IMG/VR virus record: IMGVR_UViG_3300043427_002471
Span: 1 to 40,384 of that record
Length of the DNA: 40,384 nucleotides
Strand: one strand, 5' to 3'
DNA from: a virus
Below the pieces are notes generated by a model. That model searched no databases. It saw only the letters and a program-made list of their open reading frames with translations, and was not told where the DNA came from. A program made the position numbers and the translations under genes. Every line of letters begins with the position of its first letter. Position 1 is the stretch's first letter. Shown here in pieces: positions 1-8,164 of this stretch.

Positions 1-123
1 AAAGATATCAATGATATGGTCTTGGCTGGATTTTCACCTGAGGAAATTCAAGATATTATAAGTAAAAACACCTTTGTAAATTTGAGAGCAAAGATGGAAT
101 TCGTAAATTGGAAGAAAACATAA
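1..123 (+). CDS. C-terminal end of a protein cut by the window edge
   Basis: Frame 1 is open from base 1 to a TAA at 121-123 and gives 40 residues ending in ...KMEFVNWKKT. The start lies outside the window. Part of it reads FSPEEIQDIISKNT, an amphipathic helix-like stretch, but no family can be recognised from so little. It is followed 12 bases later by thyX on the same strand, with GGAG at 125-128 serving the next gene, so it is probably co-transcribed with the nucleotide-metabolism genes. Confidence 0.6.
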   Translation, partial: KDINDMVLAGFSPEEIQDIISKNTFVNLRAKMEFVNWKKT

Positions 124-135
124 TGGAGAAAATGA

Positions 136-819
136 ATGAAAGTAACTTTAATTAATTATTCGCAAGGTCCTTTTGAAAATATCATGGGAGTAGATGTACC
201 ATCCAAAAGAAGTCTTCTGGATCAAGTCGCATACTGTGCCAGAGTTTCAAATCCGTCTAACCAAAACAACACCGAAACATCGGAGAAACTGGTTCGTTAT
301 CTGATTAAGAACCAACATTGGTCGCCGTTGGAGATGGTTTCCGTCTGTTTGGAAGTTGAAACTACACGTGATATTGCACGACAGATTCTCCGTCATCGTT
401 CATTTTCATTTCAGGAGTTTTCACAACGTTATGCAGACGCCTCTCAACTTGGATTCGAAACTCGGGAAGCAAGATTGCAAGATTTGAAGAATCGTCAGAA
501 TAGTATTGAAACTGATAATTTAGCAATTCACACTTGGTGGGAAAATTATCAGAAAGAAGTTATTAGAGTTGCTGGCGCAGCCTATCAATTCGCATTAGAT
601 AAAGGTATTGCAAAAGAACAGGCGCGGGCCGTTCTACCAGAGGGTATTACAAAATCAAGAATGTACATGAATGGAACACTGCGTTCTTGGGTTCACTATA
701 TACAACTCCGCAGCGCAAACGGAACACAAAAAGAACATCAAGAAGTTGCTCTTGCTTGTGCAGATGCAATTGAACCGATTTTTCCAATGATCAAGGAGTA
801 TGTGAATGAACAGCCGTAA
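136..819 (+). CDS. thyX: Flavin-dependent thymidylate synthase ThyX
   Basis: This 227-aa protein should methylate dUMP to dTMP using methylenetetrahydrofolate, FAD and NADPH. The family signature is present: RHRSFSFQEFSQRY at about residues 87-100 matches the ThyX motif RHRxxSxxxxSxRY that binds FAD and dUMP. The later RAVLPEGITKSRMYMNGTLR stretch is the typical second conserved block, and HYIQLRSANGTQKEHQEVA the C-terminal substrate block. Length fits the family. The ATG at 136 follows GGAG at 125-128. The 3' end overlaps the next gene by 14 bases, indicating translational coupling. It belongs with nrdA/nrdB downstream in supplying dNTPs for phage DNA synthesis. ThyX identity is secure. Confidence 0.97.
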   Translation: MKVTLINYSQGPFENIMGVDVPSKRSLLDQVAYCARVSNPSNQNNTETSEKLVRYLIKNQHWSPLEMVSVCLEVETTRDIARQILRHRSFSFQEFSQRYADASQLGFETREARLQDLKNRQNSIETDNLAIHTWWENYQKEVIRVAGAAYQFALDKGIAKEQARAVLPEGITKSRMYMNGTLRSWVHYIQLRSANGTQKEHQEVALACADAIEPIFPMIKEYVNEQP

Positions 820-1165
820 AGATGTAAAAACATTCATGGATGCATGTGATCAGAAAGAAAGAGGTTTTGGTAATCAATCTGAACTGTATCTTGATCTTGT
901 TGTTGAAGAATTCAAAGAATTGATGGCAGCATATGCCAATCGTGATATCGTTGAAGTTGCCGATGCATGTGCGGATTTGAAATGGGTGATTGAGGGCCTA
1001 GAGATCACTCTAAATTTACCACAACAAAAGGTGTGGAATGAGGTTGCAAGGAGTAATCTGGCAAAAATCTCTCCGAACGGAAAAGTCCTGAAGAGAGAAG
1101 ATGGAAAAGTTTTGAAACCAGATGGTTGGACTCCACCAGACATTAAAACAATATTAGAAAAATAA
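806..1165 (+). CDS. All-alpha NTP pyrophosphohydrolase (phosphoribosyl-ATP pyrophosphohydrolase-like)
   Basis: The 119-aa product has the helical metal-binding pattern of MazG/PRA-PH-type pyrophosphatases: VVEEFKELMAAY near residues 32-43, then DACADLKWVIEGL near 54-66, giving the EExxE...D..D arrangement that binds Mg2+. The C-terminal WNEVARSNLAK and GKVLKREDGKVLKPDGWTPP are typical of phage members of this family. It probably hydrolyses a nucleoside triphosphate to the monophosphate plus PPi, cleaning the nucleotide pool or supplying dNMPs to ThyX. It overlaps thyX by 14 bases and precedes nrdA by 10. The exact substrate cannot be read from sequence. Confidence 0.85.
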   Translation: MNSRKDVKTFMDACDQKERGFGNQSELYLDLVVEEFKELMAAYANRDIVEVADACADLKWVIEGLEITLNLPQQKVWNEVARSNLAKISPNGKVLKREDGKVLKPDGWTPPDIKTILEK

Positions 1166-1175
1166 GGTGTAATAT

Positions 1176-2990
1176 ATGGAAGAATATCTAGGCATTAGTA
1201 TCAATTTGGAAAGAGATGGACTATTTGATGAACTTGGAATCAAAAGACTTAAAGAATCTTACATGCGAGAAGATGAAGTCTCACCCCAACACAGATTCGC
1301 ATACGTATCCAAAGCTTTCGGAACCGATGTGGCTCACGCTCAGCGTCTATATGAGTATAGCAGTAAACATTGGTTATCTTATAGCACTCCTATTCTTAGT
1401 TATGGGCGCAGTAAGCGTGGCTTACCTATCTCATGTTTTCTCAACTTTATTGAAGATACTGCGGAGGGTCTAGTTGATAATCTTTCTGAAACTAATTGGC
1501 TGTCTATGTTTGGCGGTGGTGTTGGTATCGGCTTTGGGATACGTTCGGCGGACGATAAATCTACTGGCGTTATGCCGCACCTCAAGATTTACGATGCATC
1601 GAGCTTGGCTTATCGCCAAGGCCGTACTCGCCGTGGAAGTTATGCTGCTTACCTTGATATTAGTCATCCTGATATTGTTCCCTTCCTAGAGATGCGTAAG
1701 CCAACGGGTGATCCAAACGTAAGATGTTTGAATCTACACCATGGCATTAATATCTCGGATAAATTCATGCAAGTCATTGAAAACTGCATGTTAGATCCAC
1801 AGGCGAGTGATGACTGGGAATTAATTGATCCGAATACGAAAGAAGTTCGTGAAGTTGTTTCTGCAAAACATTTGTGGCAAGAAATTCTAGAATTGCGTAT
1901 GCACACGGGTGAACCATACATTCATTACATCGACACAAGTAATCGTCATCTACCACAATGGTTGAAAGACAAAGGACTGAAAGTACATCAGTCGAACCTT
2001 TGCTCGGAAATTATTCTTCCCACTAATGAAGAACGCACAGCTGTTTGCTGTCTATCTTCTTTGAACTTGGAGTATTATGATGATTGGAAAGATAACGAAC
2101 TATTTCTTCGGGACGTTGCGGAGATGCTCGATAACGTTCTTCAGCACTTCATTGATAATGCTCCTGACAGCATATCACGCGCAAGATATAGTGCTAGCCG
2201 TGAACGCTCTATCGGTATTGGTGCCCTCGGTTTTCATGCTCTTCTACAAAAAAACAATGTGGCCTTTGAAGGTGTAATGGCGAAAGTATTAAACAATAAG
2301 ATTTTCAAACATGTTAGGGAGAAACTAGATGAAGCAAATCTTCAACTCGGTTTGGAACGCGGTGAAGCACCCGATGCTGTGGGCACTGGCAAGCGTTTTA
2401 GTCATCTTATGGCTATCGCTCCAAATGCTTCTTCGTCTATCATTATGGGAAATACTAGCCCTAGTATTGAGCCTTATCGTGCTAACGCTTACCGTCAGGA
2501 CACTTTATCGGGCTCATATTTAAATAAGAATCGTTATTTGGATAAGGTGATTAAGAATCATCTTTCTTCAGATGGAACACCATTGACACCAAAGGGTGAA
2601 GAAGAGTATAATGATATCTGGTCATCAATTATTGCTAACGATGGTTCTGTTCAACATTTAAACTGGATGGACGAAAACACCAAAGCGGTATTCAAGACAT
2701 CCATGGAAATTGATCAACGTTGGGTCATCGAACATGCAGCCGATAGACAAGTATTCATTGATCAGGCACAATCACTTAACCTGTTCTTCCGTCCAGATGT
2801 GAATATTAAATATCTACATGCAATTCACTTCTTGGCATGGAAAAAAGGTTTGAAAACTTTGTACTACTGCCGTTCTGAAAAATTGGCTAAGGCTGATAAG
2901 GTATCTAAGCGTATTGAACGTGAAGTTATTAAAGAACTTGATATGAGCGCTATAGCACAAGGTAATGATTGTATTGCATGTGAGGGATAA
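1176..2990 (+). CDS. nrdA: Ribonucleoside-diphosphate reductase, large (alpha) subunit
   Basis: A 604-aa class I catalytic subunit reducing NDPs to dNDPs. Visible active-site elements are SCFL (first redox cysteine), SNLCSEI (the N-x-C-x-E radical site), TAVCCLSSLNLE (second redox cysteine), TLYYCR (the twin tyrosines of the radical path) and a C-terminal CIACEG that accepts electrons from thioredoxin. It is shorter than the E. coli enzyme (761 aa). The N-terminus begins directly in the helical region before the barrel, so the ATP-cone that senses dATP is absent. That implies it escapes dATP shut-off, as other phage enzymes do. Partners nrdB and thioredoxin lie downstream. It ends one base before the next ATG. 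Confidence 0.96.
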   Translation: MEEYLGISINLERDGLFDELGIKRLKESYMREDEVSPQHRFAYVSKAFGTDVAHAQRLYEYSSKHWLSYSTPILSYGRSKRGLPISCFLNFIEDTAEGLVDNLSETNWLSMFGGGVGIGFGIRSADDKSTGVMPHLKIYDASSLAYRQGRTRRGSYAAYLDISHPDIVPFLEMRKPTGDPNVRCLNLHHGINISDKFMQVIENCMLDPQASDDWELIDPNTKEVREVVSAKHLWQEILELRMHTGEPYIHYIDTSNRHLPQWLKDKGLKVHQSNLCSEIILPTNEERTAVCCLSSLNLEYYDDWKDNELFLRDVAEMLDNVLQHFIDNAPDSISRARYSASRERSIGIGALGFHALLQKNNVAFEGVMAKVLNNKIFKHVREKLDEANLQLGLERGEAPDAVGTGKRFSHLMAIAPNASSSIIMGNTSPSIEPYRANAYRQDTLSGSYLNKNRYLDKVIKNHLSSDGTPLTPKGEEEYNDIWSSIIANDGSVQHLNWMDENTKAVFKTSMEIDQRWVIEHAADRQVFIDQAQSLNLFFRPDVNIKYLHAIHFLAWKKGLKTLYYCRSEKLAKADKVSKRIEREVIKELDMSAIAQGNDCIACEG

Positions 2991-3623
2991 ATGTCACATA
3001 TAGTAGCAAACCTACCAGCAGTAAAATGTTTTATTCGAAAAGAATTTCTATACGACTTTCAAGAAGGGCATGGAGAACTTGAACCGTGTTGGTGGATATC
3101 AATAAAGTCTCAGCGTAGCCAAGCGTTTCGTATTGAATCGTATTTAAATCGATATGGTGCGTTATATGATAAACTTCCATTACATGCATATTGTTGGAAA
3201 CCCATAGAAGGTAAACCATATCCTTTAGATTTCTTACAATTATGGAATAGCATGTCTTATGATATTACTGTGATTAAAAAAGCAATGATAGCAAACATGA
3301 GATGTAAAATTAAAATGAAGGATGGATCTTGGTTAGGAGGAGAATATCTTTTTACTGTTGATTCTGCACATCCAGATTTTAATATTATAGATTGTGGTCA
3401 TAGTGAAGATGTTGAGGATCACAAAAGTTTTAACTTTATTAAATGCGACAACGGACAATTTGCCGCACAACCAAACAATCGTGTTGTTATTTTAGAACCA
3501 GCAAGTAATCCTAAAGAAATGAAAATACCGGATTTTAATGTCGCTACTACTAGATGGAATGTTGAAATGGACCCAAAATGGGATTATGGATTGCCAGAAA
3601 ACAAATGGCGAATGAACGAATAA
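2991..3623 (+). CDS. Hypothetical protein between nrdA and the nuclease gene
   Basis: This 210-aa protein starts at the ATG directly after the nrdA stop (ATAAATG), so it is almost certainly translated from the same message. It is soluble, rich in Trp and Tyr, and includes ELEPCWWISIKSQRSQAF near the N-terminus and DSAHPDFNIIDCGHSEDVED in the middle. A central positively charged segment (CKIKMKDGSWLGGEYLF) could be part of a beta-barrel-like fold. I do not recognise a family. Its place inside the ribonucleotide reductase cluster suggests a role linked to nucleotide metabolism or to early infection, but nothing in the sequence proves it. Confidence 0.8.
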   Translation: MSHIVANLPAVKCFIRKEFLYDFQEGHGELEPCWWISIKSQRSQAFRIESYLNRYGALYDKLPLHAYCWKPIEGKPYPLDFLQLWNSMSYDITVIKKAMIANMRCKIKMKDGSWLGGEYLFTVDSAHPDFNIIDCGHSEDVEDHKSFNFIKCDNGQFAAQPNNRVVILEPASNPKEMKIPDFNVATTRWNVEMDPKWDYGLPENKWRMNE

Positions 3624-3635
3624 AAAGGAAGAAAA

Positions 3636-4067
3636 ATGAAAAAACTACTACTAACGTTATTATTTGTTCCGTTAATTGCATTTGCACAAAAAGAAAAGGC
3701 CGGTGTCACATACGATGTACTTCTCACAAGAGTCATCGATGGCGACACCGTAGCCTTTCAAGCCAACTGGTTGCCTGACCCTCTTAAGAAAGAGTTGTCA
3801 ATTAGAGTCTTTGGAGTCGATACTCCAGAAAAAGGACACAGAGCTAAATGCCCACAAGAAGATGCAAGAGGTCAAGCCGCAACACAATTCACTAAAGATA
3901 CGATTAACAAATCCCAAAAGAGACAGGTTGTTCTTATGGAATGGGACAAGTACGGTGGTCGTGTATTGGGAGATGTATTACTAGACGGCAAAAGTTTAAG
4001 AATGCTATTAATAACAAACGGTTTTGCCAGAGAATATTATGGTGAAGCCAAAACTTCATGGTGTTAA
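3636..4067 (+). CDS. Exported thermonuclease (SNase domain)
   Basis: The 143-aa protein begins with a signal peptide (MKKLLLTLLFVPLIAFA, then QKEK), so it should be secreted to the periplasm or be membrane-held. The rest is a staphylococcal-nuclease-type OB fold: VIDGDTVAF (Ca2+ ligand Asp), IRVFGVDTPEKG (catalytic Arg, Asp, Glu) and DKYGGRVLGDV (second catalytic Arg). It would cut DNA or RNA in a Ca2+-dependent way. A GGAAG ribosome site precedes the ATG. In a phage it could recycle extracytoplasmic DNA for nucleotides or destroy competing DNA. The role is inference, but the fold is clear. The thioredoxin gene starts right after the stop. Confidence 0.9.
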   Translation: MKKLLLTLLFVPLIAFAQKEKAGVTYDVLLTRVIDGDTVAFQANWLPDPLKKELSIRVFGVDTPEKGHRAKCPQEDARGQAATQFTKDTINKSQKRQVVLMEWDKYGGRVLGDVLLDGKSLRMLLITNGFAREYYGEAKTSWC

Positions 4068-4068
4068 T

Positions 4069-4314
4069 ATGAAAAAAGTTATACGATTTACAGCTTCATG
4101 GTGTCAGCCATGTAAAACACTGAGTAAAACATTGGAGAATATGGATGTAAAAATTCCTATCGATGTTGTTGATATCGATGAAAACTTAGATGTAGCAATA
4201 GAATATGGAATAAGATCAGTTCCAACACTTCTTATAGTTGAAGATGGAACGATTATGAAAAGAACGACTGGTTTAAAAACAAAAGAACAATTAGAGGTGT
4301 GGTTAAATGATTAA
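4069..4314 (+). CDS. Thioredoxin-like protein
   Basis: I place the start at the ATG one base after the nuclease stop (TAATATG), giving 81 aa. An upstream in-frame ATG at 4024 would run through the end of the nuclease gene and is less likely. The redox site is FTASWCQPCKTL (CQPC), followed by the cis-proline loop RSVPTLLIVEDG, both thioredoxin hallmarks. At 81 aa it is shorter than the usual 105, close to phage thioredoxin/glutaredoxin proteins. Lying between nrdA and nrdB, it most likely re-reduces the C-terminal cysteines of NrdA. Its 3' end overlaps nrdB by 8 bases. Confidence 0.92.
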   Translation: MKKVIRFTASWCQPCKTLSKTLENMDVKIPIDVVDIDENLDVAIEYGIRSVPTLLIVEDGTIMKRTTGLKTKEQLEVWLND

Positions 4315-5293
4315 GAAGTTAGAAACAAAACTCACGGATGAACGCAATCATTTTAAGCCGTTCAACTATCCTTGGGCTTATGATGCGTGGTTAAAACACG
4401 AACAATCTCATTGGTTACACACAGAAGTTCCAATGGCTGAAGATGTGAACGATTGGAAAAAGAAATTAACGAATGAAGAAAAACAATTTTTAACACACAT
4501 TTTTAGATTCTTCACTCAAGGCGATATTGACGTTGCTGGTGGTTATGTTCGTAATTATCTTCCTTATTTTCCTCAACCAGAAATTCGCATGATGTTATCC
4601 GGTTTCGCTGCTCGCGAAGCCTTGCACATTGCTGCATATAGTCATTTGATTGAAACTCTTGGTTTGCCAGAGACAACATACAACCAATTCTTGGAATATC
4701 AAGAGATGAGAGACAAACATGATTATGTTATGGATATCTCTTCAAAGAACGGAACAATCGAATCAACAGCAACACACATTGCTGTGTTCTCCGCATTCAC
4801 AGAGGGTATGCAGTTGTTCTCTTCATTCATCATGTTGTTGAATTTCCCAAGACAAGGCAAGATGAAAGGCATGGGTCAAATCGTTACTTGGTCTATCGTT
4901 GATGAAACTCAACATGCAGAATCAATGATCAAATTGTTCCGTACATATATAGAAGAAAACAAAGAAGTGTGGAATGATGACTTGAAATCAAAAATCTATA
5001 CGATTGCTGAAAGAATGGTTCAGCTTGAAGACAAGTTTATTGATTTAGCATTCAGTTTAGGCAACATGGAAGGTTTAGATGCTGCTGATGTTAAAAAATA
5101 TATCAGATACATTACTGACCGCCGATTGATTAGTCTTGGTCTAAAAGGTATTATGAAAGTTAAAAAGAATCCTCTGCCTTGGGTTGAGGAAATGATTAAT
5201 GCTCCAACACACACAAATTTCTTTGAGAATCGTGCAACAGATTATGCAAAAGGTGCTCTACAAGGAAACTGGGGAGATGTTTGGGCACATTAA
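4307..5293 (+). CDS. nrdB: Ribonucleoside-diphosphate reductase, small (beta) subunit
   Basis: The 328-aa protein is the di-iron radical subunit partnering NrdA. Metal ligands are visible: an Asp in TQGDIDVAGGY, the REALHIAAYSH motif (E-xx-H-xxx-Y, including the tyrosine that carries the radical), and DETQHAES (second Glu/His pair). The segment FNYPWAYDAWLKHEQSHWL at the N-terminus is typical of the family. It is shorter than E. coli NrdB (about 375 aa) and within the phage range. The start overlaps the thioredoxin gene by 8 bases, which implies coupled expression of the reductase and its electron donor. Confidence 0.96.
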   Translation: MIKKLETKLTDERNHFKPFNYPWAYDAWLKHEQSHWLHTEVPMAEDVNDWKKKLTNEEKQFLTHIFRFFTQGDIDVAGGYVRNYLPYFPQPEIRMMLSGFAAREALHIAAYSHLIETLGLPETTYNQFLEYQEMRDKHDYVMDISSKNGTIESTATHIAVFSAFTEGMQLFSSFIMLLNFPRQGKMKGMGQIVTWSIVDETQHAESMIKLFRTYIEENKEVWNDDLKSKIYTIAERMVQLEDKFIDLAFSLGNMEGLDAADVKKYIRYITDRRLISLGLKGIMKVKKNPLPWVEEMINAPTHTNFFENRATDYAKGALQGNWGDVWAH

Positions 5294-5317
5294 CATAAAA
5301 TTCACAAAAGGAACAAA

Positions 5318-5557
5318 ATGTTCGGTATAAAATGGGATACGGCTAAACTGTTTATTGATACAATTCAAGATACAAAAAGTTACTATACCGATGAGATTGT
5401 GAAAGACGAAGTTTTAAATAAAGCATGTCACGATTTTATAAAATCACAAACAGAGTTCGCTTATATGTTAAAAAATAATTTTGTTAATATATCAAAATAC
5501 TATGTGGAAACACAAACAAACTTTTTGTTTCCAAAAAGAGGGGTTAAAGATGAATAA
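5318..5557 (+). CDS. Small hypothetical protein
   Basis: This 79-aa protein follows nrdB by 24 bases, with AAAAGGAAC as ribosome site. It is helical and mildly hydrophobic in places (AKLFIDTIQDTKSYYTDEI; TEFAYMLKNNFVNISKYYV) without a clear membrane span. It resembles the short amphipathic helix proteins found near structural genes (phasin-like in layout), but I cannot name a family. Its end overlaps the next gene by 8 bases (ATGAATAA), so the two are coupled. Confidence 0.7.
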   Translation: MFGIKWDTAKLFIDTIQDTKSYYTDEIVKDEVLNKACHDFIKSQTEFAYMLKNNFVNISKYYVETQTNFLFPKRGVKDE

Positions 5558-5726
5558 AACAATAACAGCTGAATGTCACAATTGCGAATCTTCTTATGAT
5601 ATAGAATATGTCGAAGAATTAACATCATCAGAATATCCAGAATTTTGTCCATTTTGTGGTGAAGTCATAGAAGAACTTTCTGAATATGACGAAGATGAAG
5701 ATCCGGACAATCAAGAATGGGATTAA
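5550..5726 (+). CDS. Small zinc-ribbon protein
   Basis: Starting at the ATG at 5550 (ribosome site GAGGGG, overlap of 8 bases with the gene before) gives 58 aa. Two cysteine knuckles, CHNC at residues 8-11 and CPFC at 32-35, are spaced like a zinc ribbon. They are followed by a strongly acidic tail (EELSEYDEDEDPD). Such tiny phage zinc ribbons are common and are usually thought to bind RNA polymerase, nucleic acid or another protein. The exact role here is unknown. An upstream in-frame ATG at 5481 lies inside the preceding gene and lacks a good ribosome site. Confidence 0.75.
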   Translation: MNKTITAECHNCESSYDIEYVEELTSSEYPEFCPFCGEVIEELSEYDEDEDPDNQEWD

Positions 5727-6130
5727 ATTGGTCATATAATAATCAAGACTTCACCGAAGATTTGATTAATGATTATTATGGTTTTGTTTATGTAATCACA
5801 AACACTGTTACTGGTAAACAGTATATTGGTAAAAAGTTCTTTTACTCCTCAAAAACAAAACAAGTTAAAGGTAAAAAGAAACGATTTAAAGTTTTTAGTG
5901 ATTGGCAAAGTTACTATGGTTCCAATGAAGAACTTAAAAAAGACGTTGCAACTTACGGTAAAGAAAATTTTAAAAGAGAGATAAAACACCTTTGCAAAAC
6001 AAAAGGTGAATGTGGTTATCTTGAAGCAAAAGAACAATTTGTCAATGGTGTTTTGGAGAGTGATGTGTATTACAATTCATGGATTATGGTAAGAGTGCGA
6101 AAATCACACATCAAAGGATTACAATGTTAA
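5717..6130 (+). CDS. GIY-YIG-like endonuclease
   Basis: The 137-aa protein contains GFVYVITNTVTGKQYIGKK at about residues 22-40, the first two strands of a GIY-YIG nuclease with the GIY element as GFVY and YIG conserved. Basic residues follow (KQVKGKKKRFK) and YLEAKEQF offers a plausible metal-binding Glu. Small phage GIY-YIG proteins of this size occur as free-standing homing or repair endonucleases (Seg-like). The start overlaps the zinc-ribbon gene by 10 bases and the end overlaps the next gene by 7. No target site can be inferred. Confidence 0.75.
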   Translation: MGLNWSYNNQDFTEDLINDYYGFVYVITNTVTGKQYIGKKFFYSSKTKQVKGKKKRFKVFSDWQSYYGSNEELKKDVATYGKENFKREIKHLCKTKGECGYLEAKEQFVNGVLESDVYYNSWIMVRVRKSHIKGLQC

Positions 6131-6477
6131 AGTTTTTTGAAACAGTAAAAGATTATGATACATTATGTTTTATACCAGTAGAGGGACAAAATAATTCTCT
6201 TAATATAATAGTGAGTCAACACAAAACCGCTGGAGAACCTGTTGGTGGTAGCCCAATGGGTCCAGAATGGCACGTAGTATTATTCAAATCAGAAAATGAT
6301 GCTGTAGGTGACCTAGATCATTTTGATGCGATACTGACGGATCCTAGAGAGTATGTTTCCTCTTTAATAGAACAAGATTGGTATGGAATGGTTTCCAGAA
6401 AAACAACAACCTCCAAAGAATTTGTTGAAAGGGTGTTGACTTCACTGAAAGAATGTGATAAGATTGGTGAAGTGTAA
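6124..6477 (+). CDS. Hypothetical protein
   Basis: The ATG at 6124, after AAAGGA, gives 117 aa. An earlier in-frame ATG at 6079 would overlap the preceding gene much more. The protein is soluble and mixed alpha/beta, with GEPVGGSPMGPEWHVVLFKS in the middle and a helical C-terminus. No motif points to a function. It overlaps the end of the GIY-YIG-like gene by 7 bases and precedes the RNase H gene by 17. Confidence 0.7.
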   Translation: MLKFFETVKDYDTLCFIPVEGQNNSLNIIVSQHKTAGEPVGGSPMGPEWHVVLFKSENDAVGDLDHFDAILTDPREYVSSLIEQDWYGMVSRKTTTSKEFVERVLTSLKECDKIGEV

Positions 6478-6494
6478 TTTTTTTAAGGTTTGTT

Positions 6495-7361
6495 ATGATT
6501 CTCGTTGATCTAAATCAGGTATTGTTGGCCGGTCTAATGGCACAAATTGCCAGCCAAAAAGGAGTTAAGTTGGAAGAAAGCTTAATTCGCCATATGATCC
6601 TAAACATCATTAGGACTCATGTTAAAAACTTCCGAAACGATTATGATGAAATTGTTCTCTGTTGCGACAACAGGAAATATTGGCGCCGTGAGTTGTTTCC
6701 TTTTTACAAAGCTGGCCGCAAGAAAACTAGAGAAAAATCTGATCTAGACTGGCACCTCATCTTTGATATGTTGACGAAATTTAAACAAGAACTGAAGGAT
6801 TACTTTCCTTACAAAGTTGTTGATGTTGAAGGTGCCGAAGCTGATGATATTATCGGCACACTTGTACCACGACACATTATGCATGAAAATATATTGATCA
6901 TTTCTAGTGATGGTGATTTTCTGCAACTACAACAGTACAATATGCCATCAAACAAATACACAGTCAAGCAATATAATCCATCACAAAAGAAATTTATTGT
7001 TTCCGAGAATCCATTGATGGAACTAAAGGAAAAAATTATTCGTGGTGACAAAGGTGATGGCATTCCTAATATTTTATCACCATCAGATTGTTTCGTTCGT
7101 GATTTACGACAAACAACAATTTCCAAGATCAAATTCGAAAAGCTGATGGAAAAAAACTATGGTGACTGGGATAATGAAAATGAAAAAATTGGTTTTTCTC
7201 GCAATCAGGCTTTGATTGATTTGAGAAACATACCCGGTGATATTAAAGACAAAATTATAAATACTTATGATGAAATCAAACCGGCACCTAAAAATAAACT
7301 ACTAGATTATCTAATAGCCAATAAACTTAAAAATTTAATTGATGTAATTGAGGATTTTTGA
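6495..7361 (+). CDS. rnh: T4 RNase H-like 5'-3' exonuclease (flap nuclease family)
   Basis: This 288-aa protein follows the layout of T4 RNase H, a FEN-1-type nuclease that removes RNA primers from Okazaki fragments. An N-terminal metal Asp is in ILVDLNQVLLAGL. Next come VLCCDNRKYWRRELFPFYKA, then VEGAEADDIIGTL (two metal Asp and a Glu), then IISSDGDFLQL (two more Asp). RGDKGDGIPNI is the helix-hairpin-helix site. T4 RNase H is 305 aa, so this is essentially full length. It overlaps the next gene by 4 bases. Its job is lagging-strand maturation during phage replication. Confidence 0.93.
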   Translation: MILVDLNQVLLAGLMAQIASQKGVKLEESLIRHMILNIIRTHVKNFRNDYDEIVLCCDNRKYWRRELFPFYKAGRKKTREKSDLDWHLIFDMLTKFKQELKDYFPYKVVDVEGAEADDIIGTLVPRHIMHENILIISSDGDFLQLQQYNMPSNKYTVKQYNPSQKKFIVSENPLMELKEKIIRGDKGDGIPNILSPSDCFVRDLRQTTISKIKFEKLMEKNYGDWDNENEKIGFSRNQALIDLRNIPGDIKDKIINTYDEIKPAPKNKLLDYLIANKLKNLIDVIEDF

Positions 7362-7786
7362 TGAAAACAATGTATGAGATTTTTGATGAATTTGAAAATG
7401 CCAAAAGCAAAAAAGAAAGAATGCAAGTAATTGGTAATAACTTGTCACAGACTTTAGTTGACATTCTAAAATTGACTTATCATCCAGATTTTAAATGGAA
7501 AATAAAAGAGATTCCAGAAAATTATAAAGTACCAACTGATGTATTGCCAGGCATAACACATGATAGTTTAAATGCACAACTACGAAGAATTTATATCTTC
7601 CTAGAAGGCAATCATACAGCAGAAACTCTCTCCGAGAAAAGACGCAACGAACTACTAATTCAAATGTTAGAATCTATTGAACCAAGAGAAGCTGAAGTAC
7701 TGCTAGGTATTTTTCAAAAAGATTTAGGTGTAAAAGGATTAGATTATAAGTTTGTCAAGGAGGCTTTTCCTGATCTACTACCATGA
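7358..7786 (+). CDS. Conserved T4-like phage protein of unknown function
   Basis: The 142-aa product is largely helical, beginning with IFDEFENAKSKKERMQVIGN and including PREAEVLLGIFQKDL and GLDYKFVKEAFPDLLP near its end. This reads like a small family of T4-like phage proteins that often sits next to replication genes (I believe DUF6433-like). No catalytic motif is visible. The start overlaps the RNase H stop (ATGA) and the end overlaps the following gene by 4 bases, so it belongs to the same tightly coupled set. A TATAAATA octamer, identical to the T4 late promoter core, lies about 95 bases upstream inside rnh. Confidence 0.75.
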   Translation: MMKTMYEIFDEFENAKSKKERMQVIGNNLSQTLVDILKLTYHPDFKWKIKEIPENYKVPTDVLPGITHDSLNAQLRRIYIFLEGNHTAETLSEKRRNELLIQMLESIEPREAEVLLGIFQKDLGVKGLDYKFVKEAFPDLLP

Positions 7787-8160
7787 TAACCAAAGAAAAA
7801 ATAATAGTAACGTCTGGTTATTTTGATCCAATATCTTTAAAAGAAATAATACACCTACAGAAATGTAAACAGATGGGTGATTGGTTAATTGTGGGTATAC
7901 ATTCCGATATGTTACTTCATATGAAGACGGGTATACTAAACCAAAGTATGGAAACTAGAAAAACAATATTAGAAAGTATAAAATACGTTGATGAAGTTTT
8001 TATCTTCAACGATTGTAACGATAATGTATGTAATTTATTAAAAGTGGTGAAGGTATGTTACCCCCGCACAAACATCACTTATGTTTCTGAGTTTGATATG
8101 TCAGATAGACCAGAAACAAAAATTGGGGGCATTAATTTTGAAGTTTTAAGTAAGGAGTAA
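7783..8160 (+). CDS. Nucleotidyltransferase-like protein with altered HxGH motif
   Basis: The 125-aa protein has the start of a cytidylyltransferase (TagD/RfaE-like) Rossmann domain: VTSGYFDPISLKEIIHLQKC, then GDWLIVGIHSDMLL. These match the family pattern G-x-F-D-x-x-H-x-G-H followed by LIVGVxSD. Here the first catalytic His position is replaced and only one His remains (EIIHL). The usual ISSTxI signature is replaced by DRPETKIGG. It could be a divergent enzyme making a nucleotide-activated sugar or alcohol, or a fold that has lost catalysis. It overlaps the preceding gene by 4 bases. Confidence 0.75.
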   Translation: MITKEKIIVTSGYFDPISLKEIIHLQKCKQMGDWLIVGIHSDMLLHMKTGILNQSMETRKTILESIKYVDEVFIFNDCNDNVCNLLKVVKVCYPRTNITYVSEFDMSDRPETKIGGINFEVLSKE

Positions 8161-8164
8161 CTAA

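Noticed and set aside
7256-7263. TATAAATA late promoter inside the RNase H gene
   Set aside because: It is a perfect octamer but lies in coding sequence about 95 bases before the next gene, in an AT-rich region where chance matches are expected. I mention it only in the gene entry.
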